NCBI RefSeq assembly: GCF_901933205.1
Contig: NC_044601.1
Location: 34,696,352 to 34,760,351 of the forward strand
Direction of reading: 5' to 3'
Origin: Camarhynchus parvulus
Lineage: Eukaryota > Chordata > Aves > Passeriformes > Thraupidae
DNA length: 64,000 nt
The notes beneath the pieces were generated by a model. That model saw nothing but the letters and a program-made list of their open reading frames with translations, was not told the origin of the DNA and made no database searches. The translations under genes and the position numbers were made by a program. Shown here piece by piece: positions 52,201 through 64,000 of the stretch; position 1 is the first letter of the stretch, and each line of letters begins with the position of its first letter.

Positions 52201-53160
52201 TCCCTCCCTTTATTTTGCAGGGTAAAGCCAATAAATTTACAAAACTCTTCTGTGTCTGCCTTTTCAGTTGGCTTAGACTGTTCTGAAGACCAAATGAATA
52301 GTGTGAAATAGGAAGAAAAATTTTCATTTGGCAACAGATGGCAATAAAATCTTACTTGGTTTGTAACCTCCCCTTTGCTTTCTACTCCTTATTTGATTGA
52401 CAATACTGACTTAAAGCATAGTATAACCTTTTGATTCCTTACACTAATACACCTACTGGATTTATGCTATGAATAAACTTTACCTGGTAACTATTTTGTT
52501 TTGTCTGAAAACTTTGTTAAAAGTAACGAGCTATCTATTTCTCATGAGGGTTGCATACCCTGGGAATAGTAATGACTGAGGATGCGGCTTGTCACACTAC
52601 TCCACAGAAATTAGATTTTGTGACTTTCTATCTTTGAAAACAAACTCATAATTTTTGACTCGTGGAGATTTTTTACATGTACTTTTCTTCCATGTATGTG
52701 TGGTAGTGAGCAAATAATGTGGTTCAGTGTAAACTGTCAGTTTTGGCTCTAAGCTTCTAGAAAGGCTGAGATAGAGCAGGAACATTCAATAATTGGAGGA
52801 AGTGTTATAGCCAGGTCTGAAAGGATGCTAGATTCAATGTCTAAAGGTTTAAAATAAGTGCTTTGATTTATATTTTACAGAAGACTGTCCTGCTGCTGTT
52901 AGAAAGTATGAGAAAGGAATATGTGGGTGTGTTCTTTTCCACCTGTGCTGGCCGTCGCTGAATCAGTGGTAGGTTGACCTACTCAGCTGTCTCCAATTTG
53001 GCTTTCCATGCTGGGTTCCCTGGAGCAAGATTACTGCATAACAGTGGCATGTGCACCTGATAGTCCTGTATAAAAGCCTTTTGTAAGGTAAAAAATTTAG
53101 GTTTTACTGCAGAAGGTACAGAAGCATGCAAGAGCTGGTTTGTTGGGTTTTTTTTTTTTT
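46254..53160. other. AT-rich non-coding DNA
   Basis: No supported gene. It contains a (CAAA)n-type run at 46661-46765 and a 10-bp inverted repeat at 49299-49328. The open frames at 47383-47618, one on each strand, are unsupported. Confidence 0.55.
46661..46765 (+). repeat. (CAAA)n low-complexity run
   Basis: Repeated CAAA with GAAC and AAAG variants, ending in A-runs. Confidence 0.85.
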
Positions 53161-53560
53161 AAGGAATTTGGAGGAGTCTCTTACTGCTTTCCCATAGTTG
53201 TCTGAATTCTGTAGCTGTTTTCTTCAGGCCTTTAAAATAGGATAATTTGGTTATAATTGCAGCTGAGGGAGGGCCTTCTGTAAACTGGTACCATGATGTA
53301 TCTATACAGTAAATTGCTGGGGTAATTTTACCATGAATGATTTGGGATTCTCCCCTGTCCCCTTATCTATGAAATTAAATTTGTATGAGCAATCATCTAA
53401 AGACTGGAGTTTAACAGGAAAATGATTCCGTCTTTTAAAAGTGAATATCCTGGTCAAGTTAGAAGCTGTGGATGGCTTTGACAAAGATTTGACTTTTGGA
53501 TGACATCATACACAGTTAATGTGTTAGATGTGACAAAATTTGCTGATTCCATGTGAGAAA
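53148..53560 (-). pseudogene. Coding-like remnant ending in an A-run (possible retrocopy)
   Basis: Three minus-strand frames follow one another with protein-like composition. One covers about 53570-53460 (start MQVLSHMESANF). The second covers 53484-53302 (FTFKRRNHFPVKLQSLDD). The third covers about 53355-53161 (ITPAIYCIDTSWYQF, then ATEFRQLWESSKRLL) and ends in a TAA that runs straight into 13 A residues (plus-strand T-run at 53148-53160). This would fit a processed pseudogene with frameshifts, but there is no polyadenylation signal before the A-run and I recognise no parent gene. It may be a chance arrangement. Confidence 0.25.
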
Positions 53561-55865
53561 GAACCTGCATCTCCCCACAATGTATAGCCTATTTCAGCAT
53601 AATGGAAAACTTTGGATAACTTCTTCTTTACACAGATTTTACCTAAAAGCAAAAATACATTGTGGATGATTGTACATATAAATTCACATTTTAGGAAAAG
53701 GACTTGTGTTGCTGTCTAGTAGTTTGTCACTTCTTTTGGAATGCCATTTTACCTCACTGTTCATTTCTAATGAAATACTATGTATTGTGGCAGACTGTGA
53801 GGTAATTTGTCAAGTGCTTTGTAATGAAATTAAATCTGCTTATTAACAAATTTTCTATGTTTAATTATTTAAAAAACAAATCAAATACCAAACCTCTTAT
53901 TAATTCCAATAAGTGTTCCTCAGAAAAGAATGAATTTTCTGATTTTTAGTGTTGTAACACGAGTGAAATTATGGATTTTTTCAGCTATTTATAATTTCAT
54001 TTTATTAGTTACAAAGTCTTAGGGTTTTTTAATTACAAAAAAAATTGAGAAATTAAGAGAACTCAATACCTCTTAGAATAATTTGCAATGTTTTATTTCA
54101 TGTTTTATTAAATTTTGAAAAGCAAAAGCCAATCAGAGTTTGCTTATACTTGGAGACATGCACCATTAAAAGGCTGTGTTGGCAGTTTAATAGATGTAGT
54201 AAAGGGATCTTATTCCATCCCTACTGTGAGAGCATGTGTGTAACAAATTGTCCACTCACACATTTGCACAGCAACTACAACACAACTTGAAACTACAGAA
54301 ATCAGGGCTACATATGCAAAAAAGTATAAGAGTTTGGAGGGAAAAGACCTAAAAATATTAATATTTGAGGTGTTTGACTAATAAGCATGTGATCTATAAG
54401 AAAGTAAAAGGTCTTTTCTTTGCCCTGTCCATGGACAGTTCATATGCACAATTACTGTAAGTTTGCTGTCTTAGCTTTCATGGGGACTGTCAATTTTCAA
54501 ATGAATCCACAAATTTGGAGACCTACTCTTTTCCTTTCTATTTCCAAATGGGTTTAAGGGGCTCTATCTCGTGACCTGTCTGTATGAGAGAATTTATTTC
54601 TTAGCAGGCAATAAGTTAAAATTATACCACATTTAATATAACATCTGGCAGAATGATATCTATGAAGACAAATCCACTTCATCACTGATTACCCATTTTC
54701 CCATCTACCATTTAAAAACTTGTGTGCTGTCCTCAGTGCTGTGGGGAAGAAAAAAGACAGTTAAGAAAGTCTTGCACCTCACAAACTAAGAAATCCCATG
54801 TTTTTTCTGAACTTATCATTAATCTTCTTTCTATGTTGAAGCTACAGGATTTGTGTTGCAAGTGTGGTTTGTACAAAGAACAGCACTACATTTATAAAGT
54901 CAAACAAGATGTGTAATATAGTAACTCAATTGCATAGATAGCTTTTGAAATTATACATTTGGAAAATGTTGATGCTTAATAACTACAATTGCCTACAGCT
55001 ATGCAAAAATAAATCCCAATAATTTTTTTGGAAATCAATGAGTATCCTGTAAAATACTAAAAATACTATATTCCGGTTGGTTCAATATAAAAGAGACTGA
55101 TTGTCTTTGGTTTTTTTTTTACTCTAGATTGCTGGGATAAATGTTACCAACAGTGACTAAAAGTCCTTGTTGGTCTTAGTCTATGTGAACTGGGTTTGTA
55201 GATTCATCAAGGTTTGAAGTGGTGTGTGTTCAGATGCTGCTTCCTTTAACCAAAAAGTACATTACAATATTAATTTTTTAATAAAGAGTTTGATATAAGC
55301 AAAACTATAGTACTGTTTCAATGCAGGAATGTGACATCAAGTGGTGGGATGGGAAGTGACCACTCTATGAGGAAACTTGATTAAAAGAAAAAGGCTGAAA
55401 ATGGCCTCTAAGAATTATTTTTTGTGGTGTGGCAAGACAAATTTACCAAGGTCATCTCAGAAATGAAATTGTAGGAAAAGAATTTGCACACTATATTTAT
55501 TGATGCAGCCAGATAAGATGAGCCATTTTCATGTGATATTCTTCTGCAGAAAGGTACTAGAACATAGAGGGGTGAAGATCTAGAGAAAGAGCTGCATTAA
55601 ATATTGTATTCAGATATTAGTAAAAGATGACAGACAAAGCAATGGGATAGTCCCTAGGGAAAAAAAAAGAAAAGGGAAAGAAGGAAAGAAACCCAACAGG
55701 AATATAAAAGAGAGATTTCAAAGTTCCTTGAAGAAAGAGATTAAGATTTCCATTTTACCTGTGTAAGGTTAAGGTAATGGTTGGGATGTGAAGACAGTCA
55801 GTGCAGCATAATAAGCTCTGATTGTACTTTTACAGCACAACATACTGAAATTTGACATAGTCAGT
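53561..55865. other. AT-rich non-coding DNA
   Basis: No feature recognised. Confidence 0.55.
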
Positions 55866-56450
55866 GCATAGAATCATAGAATGATATATATATATGATAT
55901 ACATGATATATGATAGAATGATATATGATATACAGAATATCCTGATCCACAAGGATCATAATGTCCAAGTTCTGTCCGTGAGCTGGACAACCCCAGGAAT
56001 CACACCATGTACCTGACCGCCTTGTCTAAACACTTTTTTACTTTCTCAGGCTTGATGATGTGACCACTTCCCTCGGGACTCTGTTCCAGTGCCCACACAC
56101 CCCCTGGGTGAAGATCCTTTTTCTAATATCCAACCTAAATGCCCCCTGACACAGCTTCAGCCCATTTCCTTGGGTCCTGTCACTGTCACCAGAGAGAAGA
56201 GATCAATGCCTGCCCCTCCTCTTCCCTCCATGAGGAAGTTGTAACTGCAATGAGGTCTGTCCTCTGTCACATCCAGGGAGACCAGACCAAGTGACCTCAG
56301 CTGCTACTTCACCATTTCTGTTGTCCTCCTTCTGACACTCTAATAGCTTTATATCCTTTGTATACTGAGGTGGCCAAAACTGTACACAGCACTCAAGATG
56401 AGGCTGCATCAGCACAGAACAGAGCAGGACAATTCCTCCTTTATCAGGAA
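55866..56450 (-). mobile_element. CR1 3' fragment, copy 1 of a tandem pair
   Basis: Old 5'-truncated CR1 covering the ORF2 C-terminus ([15 protein letters not shown] near 56410) and the 3' UTR. The 3' terminal repeat region (ATAGAATCATAGAATGATA) has expanded into a GATATAT microsatellite. It abuts copy 2 at about 56450-56454. Confidence 0.85.
55881..55932. repeat. GATATAT-type microsatellite within a CR1 3' end
   Basis: Alternating GATATATAT, GATATAC and GATAGAATGATATAT units, apparently grown from the CR1 terminal repeat. Confidence 0.75.
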
Positions 56451-56453
56451 CTT

Positions 56454-57945
56454 AGAATGATAGAATTGCTGCGGTTGGAAAAGCCCTCTAAGATCATGAT
56501 GTCCAACTTTGAACCCAGCCTGGCCACGTTCATCACTAAATGACACTCAAAAATGCCAGCATCACCTGTTTTTTGAACACTTCCAGGGATAGTGATTCCA
56601 TCACTTGTCTAGGCAACCAACTCCAATGCCCAACAACCCTTTTACTGAAGAAAATTTCCAGATATCCAATCTAACCCTCCCCTGGCACAAATTGAGAGCG
56701 TTTCTTCTTGCCCTATCACTCGTTATCTTGGACAAGAGGCTAATGCCCACCTCTCTGCAGCCTCCTTTCAGGCAGTTGTAGAGAGTGATAAGGTCAGATT
56801 CCTTTTCTCCAGGCTAAACAACCCCAGCTCCTTCAGCTGCCCGTCACAGAACTTGTGCTCCAGACCCTTCACCAGCTCCATTGCCTTTCTCTGGACATAC
56901 AGATGTGATCCAGCACTTCAGTGGGTTTCCTGTGGTGAGAAGCCCAAAACTGAGAACTCAGTTCATGGTGTGGCCTCACCAGTGCCCAGTACAAGGGGAA
57001 AATCACTGCCCTAGTCCTGCTGGCCACCCTATTGCTAATCTAGGACAGGATGCCATTGGCTCTCTTGGCCACTTGGGCATATGCTGGCTTGTGTTCAGAC
57101 ATTATCCATCAGCATGTCCTTTTCAACTCAGCAGCTCTCCAGCCCAGAAAGCCCATCTCAAGCCTGTAGCGCTGCTTGGGGTTGTTGTGACTCAAGCACT
57201 TGGCCTTGTTAACCTTATACCATTGGCTTTTGCCCATCATCCAGCCTGTCCAGATCCCTCTCTGCAGAGCCTTCCCACACTCCAGCAGATCAATGCTCCC
57301 ACTCAGTTTAGTGCCATCTATCAGCTTACTAAGGGTGCACTTGATCTCCTCATCCAGATTATTGATAATTAAGCAGGACTGGCTCCAATATCGAGCCCTA
57401 GGGAGCACCACTGGGCACTAGCCACCAGTTAACTGGATTTAACTATATTCACCACCACTTTCTGTGACTGATCATTCAGCCAGTTTTCTACTCAGTGAAG
57501 AGTGCACCCATCACACCATGTAAAGACAGTTTCTCCAGAAGAATACAGTGTACCCACTGTATTATGGTGTTAAATGTTTTATATGGTGTTAAAGGCTTTA
57601 CCAAAGTCTATAGACAGCATCCATATCCTTTTGCTCATCTAATAAGCAGGTCACCTTGCTATAGAAGGAGGTTATTCAGGTTATTCAGGCTGGACCTGCC
57701 TTTCACAAACTCATTATGGCTGCCCTGATGCCCTGGTTGTCCTCTATATGGAACATGATTGCACTCAGAACGATCTGTTCTGTGACCTTCCTGGCAACAA
57801 GAGCAGGCTGACAGTCCTATAATTTCCCAGATCCTCCTTCCTGCCCTTGTAGATGGGCCCTCACATTGGGTAATCAGTGACTAGCTGTACATCCCGGTGT
57901 TCTGGGACCTCCCTGCTTAACTGGGACTGGATAAGAACTTCACAA
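56454..57945 (-). mobile_element. CR1 fragment, copy 2 (RT domain to 3' end)
   Basis: About 1.5 kb of decayed CR1, starting on the plus strand with AGAATGATAGAATTGCTGC. Minus-strand text shows RT-domain remnants (EIKCTLSKLIDGTKL, HNNPKQRYRLE), with the catalytic FADD degraded to LIDG, and many stops and frameshifts. The 5' truncation lies in the RT region near 57930-57960. The short frames inside it are not genes. Confidence 0.88.
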
Positions 57946-60900
57946 CTGCAGACAAGGGACAGAGGTCTGAAATGATCATGAAGATGATGGAGGACATCTT
58001 TACATTTTCTGAACTAATCAGAGTAGGAATTTGCATTCACAAAACATAGGAACAGAAATACGAGTTGTGCCCAGCTCTGGATATATACGTTGCTATGATC
58101 TTCTGGGAACAGATTTTAACTAACAAAAAAAAAAAAAAGTTCAGAAGCCAATCTTCCATCCTGACGCATCTTTAGATAAAATTACCAGCAGATAGCTTAG
58201 CACATCTGTATCTTAAAGCTCCATTTGACTAATTGTTCCCATTTAAATGAAGACTACTTATTTCAGCAGACTGTGAATTGCTTTTAAATAGAAGTATGGT
58301 CTAGTAAAACATGGAACAATATAGAAGGATTAAGTTTTTCCTGTTTTCTTGAAGTACCTGGCATTATTTAATTTTTCTTTAAGCAAAGTAAATGTATTAT
58401 TTTTGTATTTTGCCTTCAACCAACTAGTGAAATTCATGAAAACTTTGCAAATTGACTCCAGGGCCTTGTTCTTCTTGACAAATACATTAGACTGTTAGAG
58501 TTAATAAGAGCTACATACAGTCATTAAGGTGAAATACACATCAGCTTGTCTTCACCTTGACAGGGAGTTAGGGGAGTAAACACCCACGCTGAATTTTTGT
58601 ATGTGACAGCTTCTTTTCCTTAAAAAATCCCCAGCTTGTAATGCAACTTTCAAATATTTAAGAGTGTGGCTTACTTTCGAGACATCTATTCTGAGAATCC
58701 TGAGTATATATAGGGCTTTTTACTTGCTGTTTTCTAAAGGATTTTCACTTAATTTTTGTGGTATGAATCTCCACAGCACAGATAATCCACAATTTATCTT
58801 GTATAAAAGAACTGAAGGTTAACAGCCTTTTTTTCTTAGAGAAAGTGTATAAATATATACAATACATAGATAGAAGATGTAATTAGGTGCTTTAAGAGAA
58901 CTGGGTGGTCCTATTTTTTGTATACAGATTTTTTCTGTGATGAAAATTCATATTGCAATAATCAATACCTTTAAAAAAATAATTGCTCCTGTACTCAATC
59001 AAGGTCTGATGTGGAAAACCAGTCTTTTAAAAATAATCAAAGATTCAACCTAAAATCCTCATAAAATACATACATGATTTAAAGATCATTCATTTTACAC
59101 TGCCTTCTTACTTAGTTTGGTTAGTTGCAGCTGTGCTATGTGCTTTTTAATAGTGACTGTTGCAAGGCAACCATGTCTGTGCTGCTGTTCATTTCATGCC
59201 CAGCTATAACTTACATTGCACATTGATCAGTAGTTTCAATATACTTACTTATGCACAGCTACCCCTACCAGGAGACATTTTTGCTTTTCTTCCTGTACAC
59301 CTTCCAGAAATGCTGTGAATCTGTCAAGTATTGATTTGTGTTTGTGACTATAAAGCATCTTTGAGCATGCATATCTTCAAAATAAATACAGCAGTTGGGG
59401 TTTCAGAATTGTTTTGCCCTTCACCTTTGTTATGGATCTGGGCGTATTGAGCAGGGTGGAAGAAATCCCTGGCTGTAGCTGAGGAGAGAGGGATATAAAG
59501 ACATCTTTGTACTTCTGTTATTGTGAAGCTGTACTGCATCTAGGCTTCTGGCACAAGTGTGCTGTGCTTAGCCCATGACTCCCCAGGCTACCAGCGCAGC
59601 CAAGACTGGCTACGTGTCTGCACCCTCCAGGGGTTATTTCTGCTTCCTTCTTTATTGTGCTCCTCATAGAAGCTCTACATCTGCTACAAAGACAGTTCAG
59701 ACAAACTTTTACACATAAGGAAGCCTGTCATAGTTACTGTGGGTAGTGTACATACAGCTATTATCAAACAGAAAAAATATTTGATAACTTTGTTTGTTCA
59801 TTTGATTATATACTGTGAAAAATATTTTGGGGCAGTTGCAAATCTGTGTCCATGCAAGCTACTATTCATATATTCAGATGTTTATTTTCTAATATCAAAA
59901 GCAAGTTCAGGCATGCTACTTGAGTTTTTTGAATTTATTTAACTTGTTATTTACCTTGTTCTATGAAATGACCAATAGAAATTAAACAAAGAGTAGAAAT
60001 CACTATCATTCTACAATTGATAAAACACATTTTTGTGTTTTTATGGTTCAAAATATAAGTTTAAGAACATTCTGAAAGAACATGTGAAAGAACGGATAAA
60101 TACAGATTTTTTAAGTAATATGAGGAATAATATTTTTAGAAATTTAATTTTATTTCATGACTTCACAAGCAACTTAACTTGAAAATTTTCTGTCTGCTAT
60201 ATTAATGCTAGAGGTAATTGCTGCTGGGCAAATCAGGACAAAGAGGAGATCCTTGTAGATATTTTGCCCATTGAAAAACAAAACTACAACCTTTTTGTAT
60301 GCAATGTAAATATCTATTCCAGCACCAATCTTCAAATCCTATTTTTATCAATTTCAGAGAATGTAGCTTCATGAAACTGTACAGTAGAGTCATTCTGTAG
60401 GTTCACAAATATGAATAAGGGCATCACCATGTGATCAGAGGTCCGATCCAGATGGCTGGATTTATCTTTCTTCCTTTTACAAAGATGAGCTTTTACAAAA
60501 CAAAAGAATTTGACCACATATTTAGAGTCCAAAATTGTGCTCTGAAATTAAGATCTGTAACATATGTCTATTTCTCTTTCAGTTTTTGAGCCGAAAAATG
60601 GTGCATAAATAGATTTACAGAAACTGCTCTCATGTATTTTACATCACAAATTTCAAGAGGTTATACCTAAGCGTAGGTTTTGGACAAACTACTGCTAATT
60701 TTGCGCAGGTTTGCCAATGGTGTATATATATATGTAGTCATAATGAAGCTCTTTTGTGTTTTAGAAAAAAAGCCCTGTTTTACTTAATTTGTGCATCTGT
60801 TCTGAGCAGACAAATTAGAGAATCCTGATACTCTGGGACCTCTCTTAAGCAAAATAAGGACTATAAGCGTCCCCATTCAGTCTACCAAATATGTAGAACT

Positions 60901-62544
60901 GTTTTACACAGGGCTATGAAGAATATATAGTAATTTTGCATCCTACTTCCACAGAATTTACCGTTGGAGTAACGAGTTCAGGTGGCATTTCCTTCATGGC
61001 CAAACTTTATCAATATATATCTTAATCTGTAAATAATTTTGATACATATTCTATGAAAAAATGATGTGTTATTATTAGCCCTAATGCACCTAATCATCTT
61101 GATAGTGTGTTTCCTTCTATCCATATACTTTGCCTTGTAATGACTCCACTAGACCATTTAAATGCTTCTCAGATTCTTAATAGGGCTTTAAGTATTCAAA
61201 GGGGTCTATAATTATCCTTTAAAGGACCTTCATTACTTTTGTGGTGATGAATATTTAGGTCTGAGAGATCTCTTTATCTCAGCAGGGTTTTTGTTTTCTT
61301 AAAACCGCCTTAGATGTCTTTTTTTGGTAGTACTTTAACACTATGTGTCTCTTGCCACCATAGTGGCTGCTTACCTCCATATTTCATGGTTAGTTACCTT
61401 TATGTTCTGTATTCTATATCGCATAAATTTCTGAAGCAGACCAGAAACTGTATCTTAAATGGTAAAATCCAGCAGGGGCAGGATAAAGGACAAGGAGGCA
61501 GAAGAGATAAAGAGAAAGCTAGTAGTGAAGCAAGAATTTAAACAAGAAAGGCAAAAGTCAGAGAATATGAATAAAGGGAAAACTACAAGGAGTGCTCTAG
61601 CCTGTAACATCTGCTTTTAGATAAGTGAAAGGGGTTAGGAGATTTCTGTACAATAAATTAACTTATTCTTTGTAATCAGCATAAAGGTAACATTACTATG
61701 TTGCGTGTTTTGTTTTGTGATTTTGGTTGGTTGCTTTTTGTTTGTCTTTGTTTTGCTTTCTGCATTCTGTTGTTCAACTTCTCTTTTCCAGACTCAGAGT
61801 CACAAGCTAGCAGTCTGTAAGTCTAAGAGACTGGAAAGTCAGAAAAGAAAACCAAGCAAGCTTTGGCTTTGCCCCCTGCGGGTTTTGATTGCTTCATGAC
61901 TTCAATCAAAATGCCTGGTTAATGTATTTTACAATCCCTCCTCTTCTGCTGCTCTTCCCATTTTCACTCAGGAACAATTTATCAGAAGAACAACTTCTGT
62001 AAGGAAACCAAGTGTCAGTTTTGACTACCAATATAAGAAAATTGAGAATATAAGTGAAGGGTCTTTCAGTAAGTGCCCCTTACTGTTTCAGTTATGAAAA
62101 CATACTTGCAGGAGACATAGGAATTGCAGGAATATTACCTGTATCTCAGACTCTTTTCCCAATAGACACCCATTCAGCAGGTTATTATTCTGTGGCACAA
62201 AGTTGTATGAGAAATGAAGGCAATGGCTGAGACTCAAGGATTAGACTCGAGATCATATCAAGTATGTGGAGCTCCTTGAAGATAAAAGCAAAGAAAATCA
62301 GTGTATGTGATAAAAAGCATTGTATCAGGAAGTATTTAAGGCCCAGAAACCAATTTCTTCTTTTCTTCCTCCAATTAATGTCTCATATCTGTTATAGTCA
62401 AATGGCTATATTTATGTATTATTTGTCTCTTTTGTATGTGACATTTCCACTAAAGCAGGTTTGCAATTAGAAGCAGGGTAGGTTGCTTTCACCATCTTCT
62501 TTTATTTGTCTAAACCATAAATATTATAATATTAATTTTGATAT
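57946..62544. other. AT-rich non-coding DNA
   Basis: No supported gene. It contains an A-run near 58123-58138 and a GTTGC-AAG-GCAAC palindrome at 59159-59171. Confidence 0.55.
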
Positions 62545-62635
62545 CAAACAGCATGAATTTGGGGTAGGACTAGAGGACCTTCAAAGGTTACCTTTCAACT
62601 CAAACTATTCTAAGTTGAATATTCTATGTCTATAG
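62545..62635 (+). mobile_element. Short CR1 3' tail, plus strand
   Basis: GGTAGGACTAGAGGACCTTC, then TTCAACTCAAACTATTCTAAG and ATTCTATGTCTATAG match the last part of a CR1 3' UTR and terminal repeat. Strongly truncated. Confidence 0.7.
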
Positions 62636-63952
62636 CCTATGTTCACTATTTCTATTACATATGTGTATACCAGTCACTGGTACAAGAAAACAGTAGAAGT
62701 CCAGCTAGAATGCATTTCTTCCTCTTGAATCATGCTGTATATTGGATTTTGATATCTACTACTAATAATAGAACTTTCCTCTTGATGTTAAATGAAATGG
62801 TGTCAAGTCAGTGGTGTTTGTTTTTGTTTTGTTTCATTGTTTTTTCCTGAAAATTCCAACTTCTGTTCCAAGTCTCAGAATTATTTTCACAAGACTTAGA
62901 AACTGGGTCAATTAATGATGTAGGTGCCAACAAAGGAGTACATTCTGTGCCTAATTTTAAGCATTTGTCTTCCAGACGGCCACACAGAACACATGAAGTC
63001 TGAAAAAACCAAAAAAGTGCAAACTGTTAACTAAAAAATACTAAACATGGCTTTTATTGCTTGTTTGCTTTAATTTGAAAGTCTATATTTATATGCTGCA
63101 GGTGCACAAATCAAATTGTTTAAGAAAGACAATCTGTTTGTCAAACCAACTAGATGACAAAATTTGTTTAATTTTATCTCTTTCTTCGAGTGATTTTTGT
63201 CTTTATAAAAAAAATTAAAAATCCCATCTCTGGTATTTCTTCTGATATGGTATGATGCCATGACCACCAATCTTTCATAGAACTGTCCTAAGGGACAAAA
63301 AACTTTTCCTTGTCATTTTTCACTTAACAGGGTACCACTTCTAACTGCAGAATACTATCTTCTAACTATCTAACTATGTAGTATCTTCTAAGGCTTATGC
63401 CTTAACTGTAATGCTATCTCAAAGGCACAAAACTGAGCATACCTTCATTGCAATCTGGATGACATCCACAAAAAAAAAAAAGTTTCACAGTGTGAAAAAG
63501 AGGATAAACTGGAAGAAAACAAACACTGTGTAGGACTTTCAAAATCAAGGTATAAGATGTTTGTTGTGGAGTCTGAATATCACATTAAGTACTGCTTTGT
63601 AAAGTTAGAAGCAGAAATCTCTGGGAAGATGAAGAATGTGTGAAACTGTAATTCCACAGTTTAAGCAAAGAGTTAAACACAGATCACTGACCAGACAATT
63701 CTCTCATTGTTGGGCAATTGTACAAAAACAGATGCATCACTTTTACAGCATGTTTTCTGAATCACTGCAGGTTGTATTCCAAGACTAGAAAAGTCCACAC
63801 TAAGCTGGAGTAGAGGGCATAAACACTGTACAGAATAGGCCAGGCACTGCCAGTGGTGGATGTCTCTTACACAAAGATCTTTCTTTATCCTGCAGCATTT
63901 AAATAACCACTTCCAGCAGGGAGTAACCACTGCTTTATAAACTTATACTCAC
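62636..63952. other. AT-rich non-coding DNA
   Basis: No supported feature. An A-run lies at about 63470-63481. The minus-strand open frame at 63673-63930 lies in what would be intron if the edge exon is real. Confidence 0.5.
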
Positions 63953-64000
63953 AATTTCTCCATAAAAGTCAGGATATGCTTTTATGAATTCAGTGTGGTT
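63953..64000 (-). CDS. Candidate partial exon at the window edge
   Basis: From the right edge, the minus strand is open in only one of three frames and encodes NHTEFIKAYPDFYGEI. It then meets a good donor GTGAGT at 63952-63947 in phase 0, and a stop follows soon inside the presumed intron. Sixteen codons are too few to identify a family. It lies on the same strand as the candidate exons at 33 kb and might belong to the same leftward gene, but nothing in the window links them. Confidence 0.35.

Overview
The window is vertebrate nuclear DNA, almost certainly from a bird and probably a songbird. The main evidence is CR1-family LINE sequence. One nearly full-length CR1 copy and eight shorter pieces carry the family's hallmark 3' ends (short repeats around AGAATCA(C/T)) and recognisable endonuclease and reverse transcriptase motifs. 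Several retroviral LTRs resemble, from memory, families common in songbird genomes. Apart from a few GC-rich islands the background is AT-rich and non-coding, with no dense genes, operons or CRISPR arrays.

Layout. 0-0.6 kb: decayed CR1 piece beside a tRNA-Ala-like relic. 0.8-2.4 kb: CpG-rich block running into a 1.1-kb polypyrimidine (CTTT/CCTT) tract. 2.4-16 kb: unique AT-rich DNA with a pair of related 56-bp repeats and an LTR-like block at 7.25-7.94 kb. 16.1-20.4 kb: CR1 element on the minus strand with both ORFs recognisable but broken. 21.4-22.8 kb: LTR-like block with a GC-rich 5' part, followed by a possible primer-binding site and a strong hairpin. 24.7-25.5 kb: cleanly bounded solo LTR with a 6-bp target duplication. 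33.05-33.51 kb: two candidate minus-strand coding exons separated by an in-phase 85-bp GT-AG intron. 34.2-37.8 kb: CR1 pieces, an unidentified GC-richer block and an LTR-like 3' end. 37.9-55.9 kb: AT-rich DNA with two small CR1 scraps, a tandem hairpin pair and a coding-like remnant ending in an A-run. 55.9-57.9 kb: two CR1 copies head-to-tail. 57.9-64 kb: AT-rich DNA, one CR1 tail, and a candidate exon running off the right edge on the minus strand.

Interpretation. The window is best read as intron or intergenic DNA, possibly inside or between genes transcribed leftward (minus strand). The candidate exons at 33 kb and at the right edge share that strand, but nothing shows that they belong to one gene, and I do not recognise the protein. 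I found no convincing new multi-gene system. The most interesting items are the hairpin after the LTR at 22.8 kb, the X-box-like motifs in the solo LTR, the paired exons at 33 kb, the unidentified GC-rich block at 35.7-37.5 kb and the tandem hairpins at 46.2 kb.
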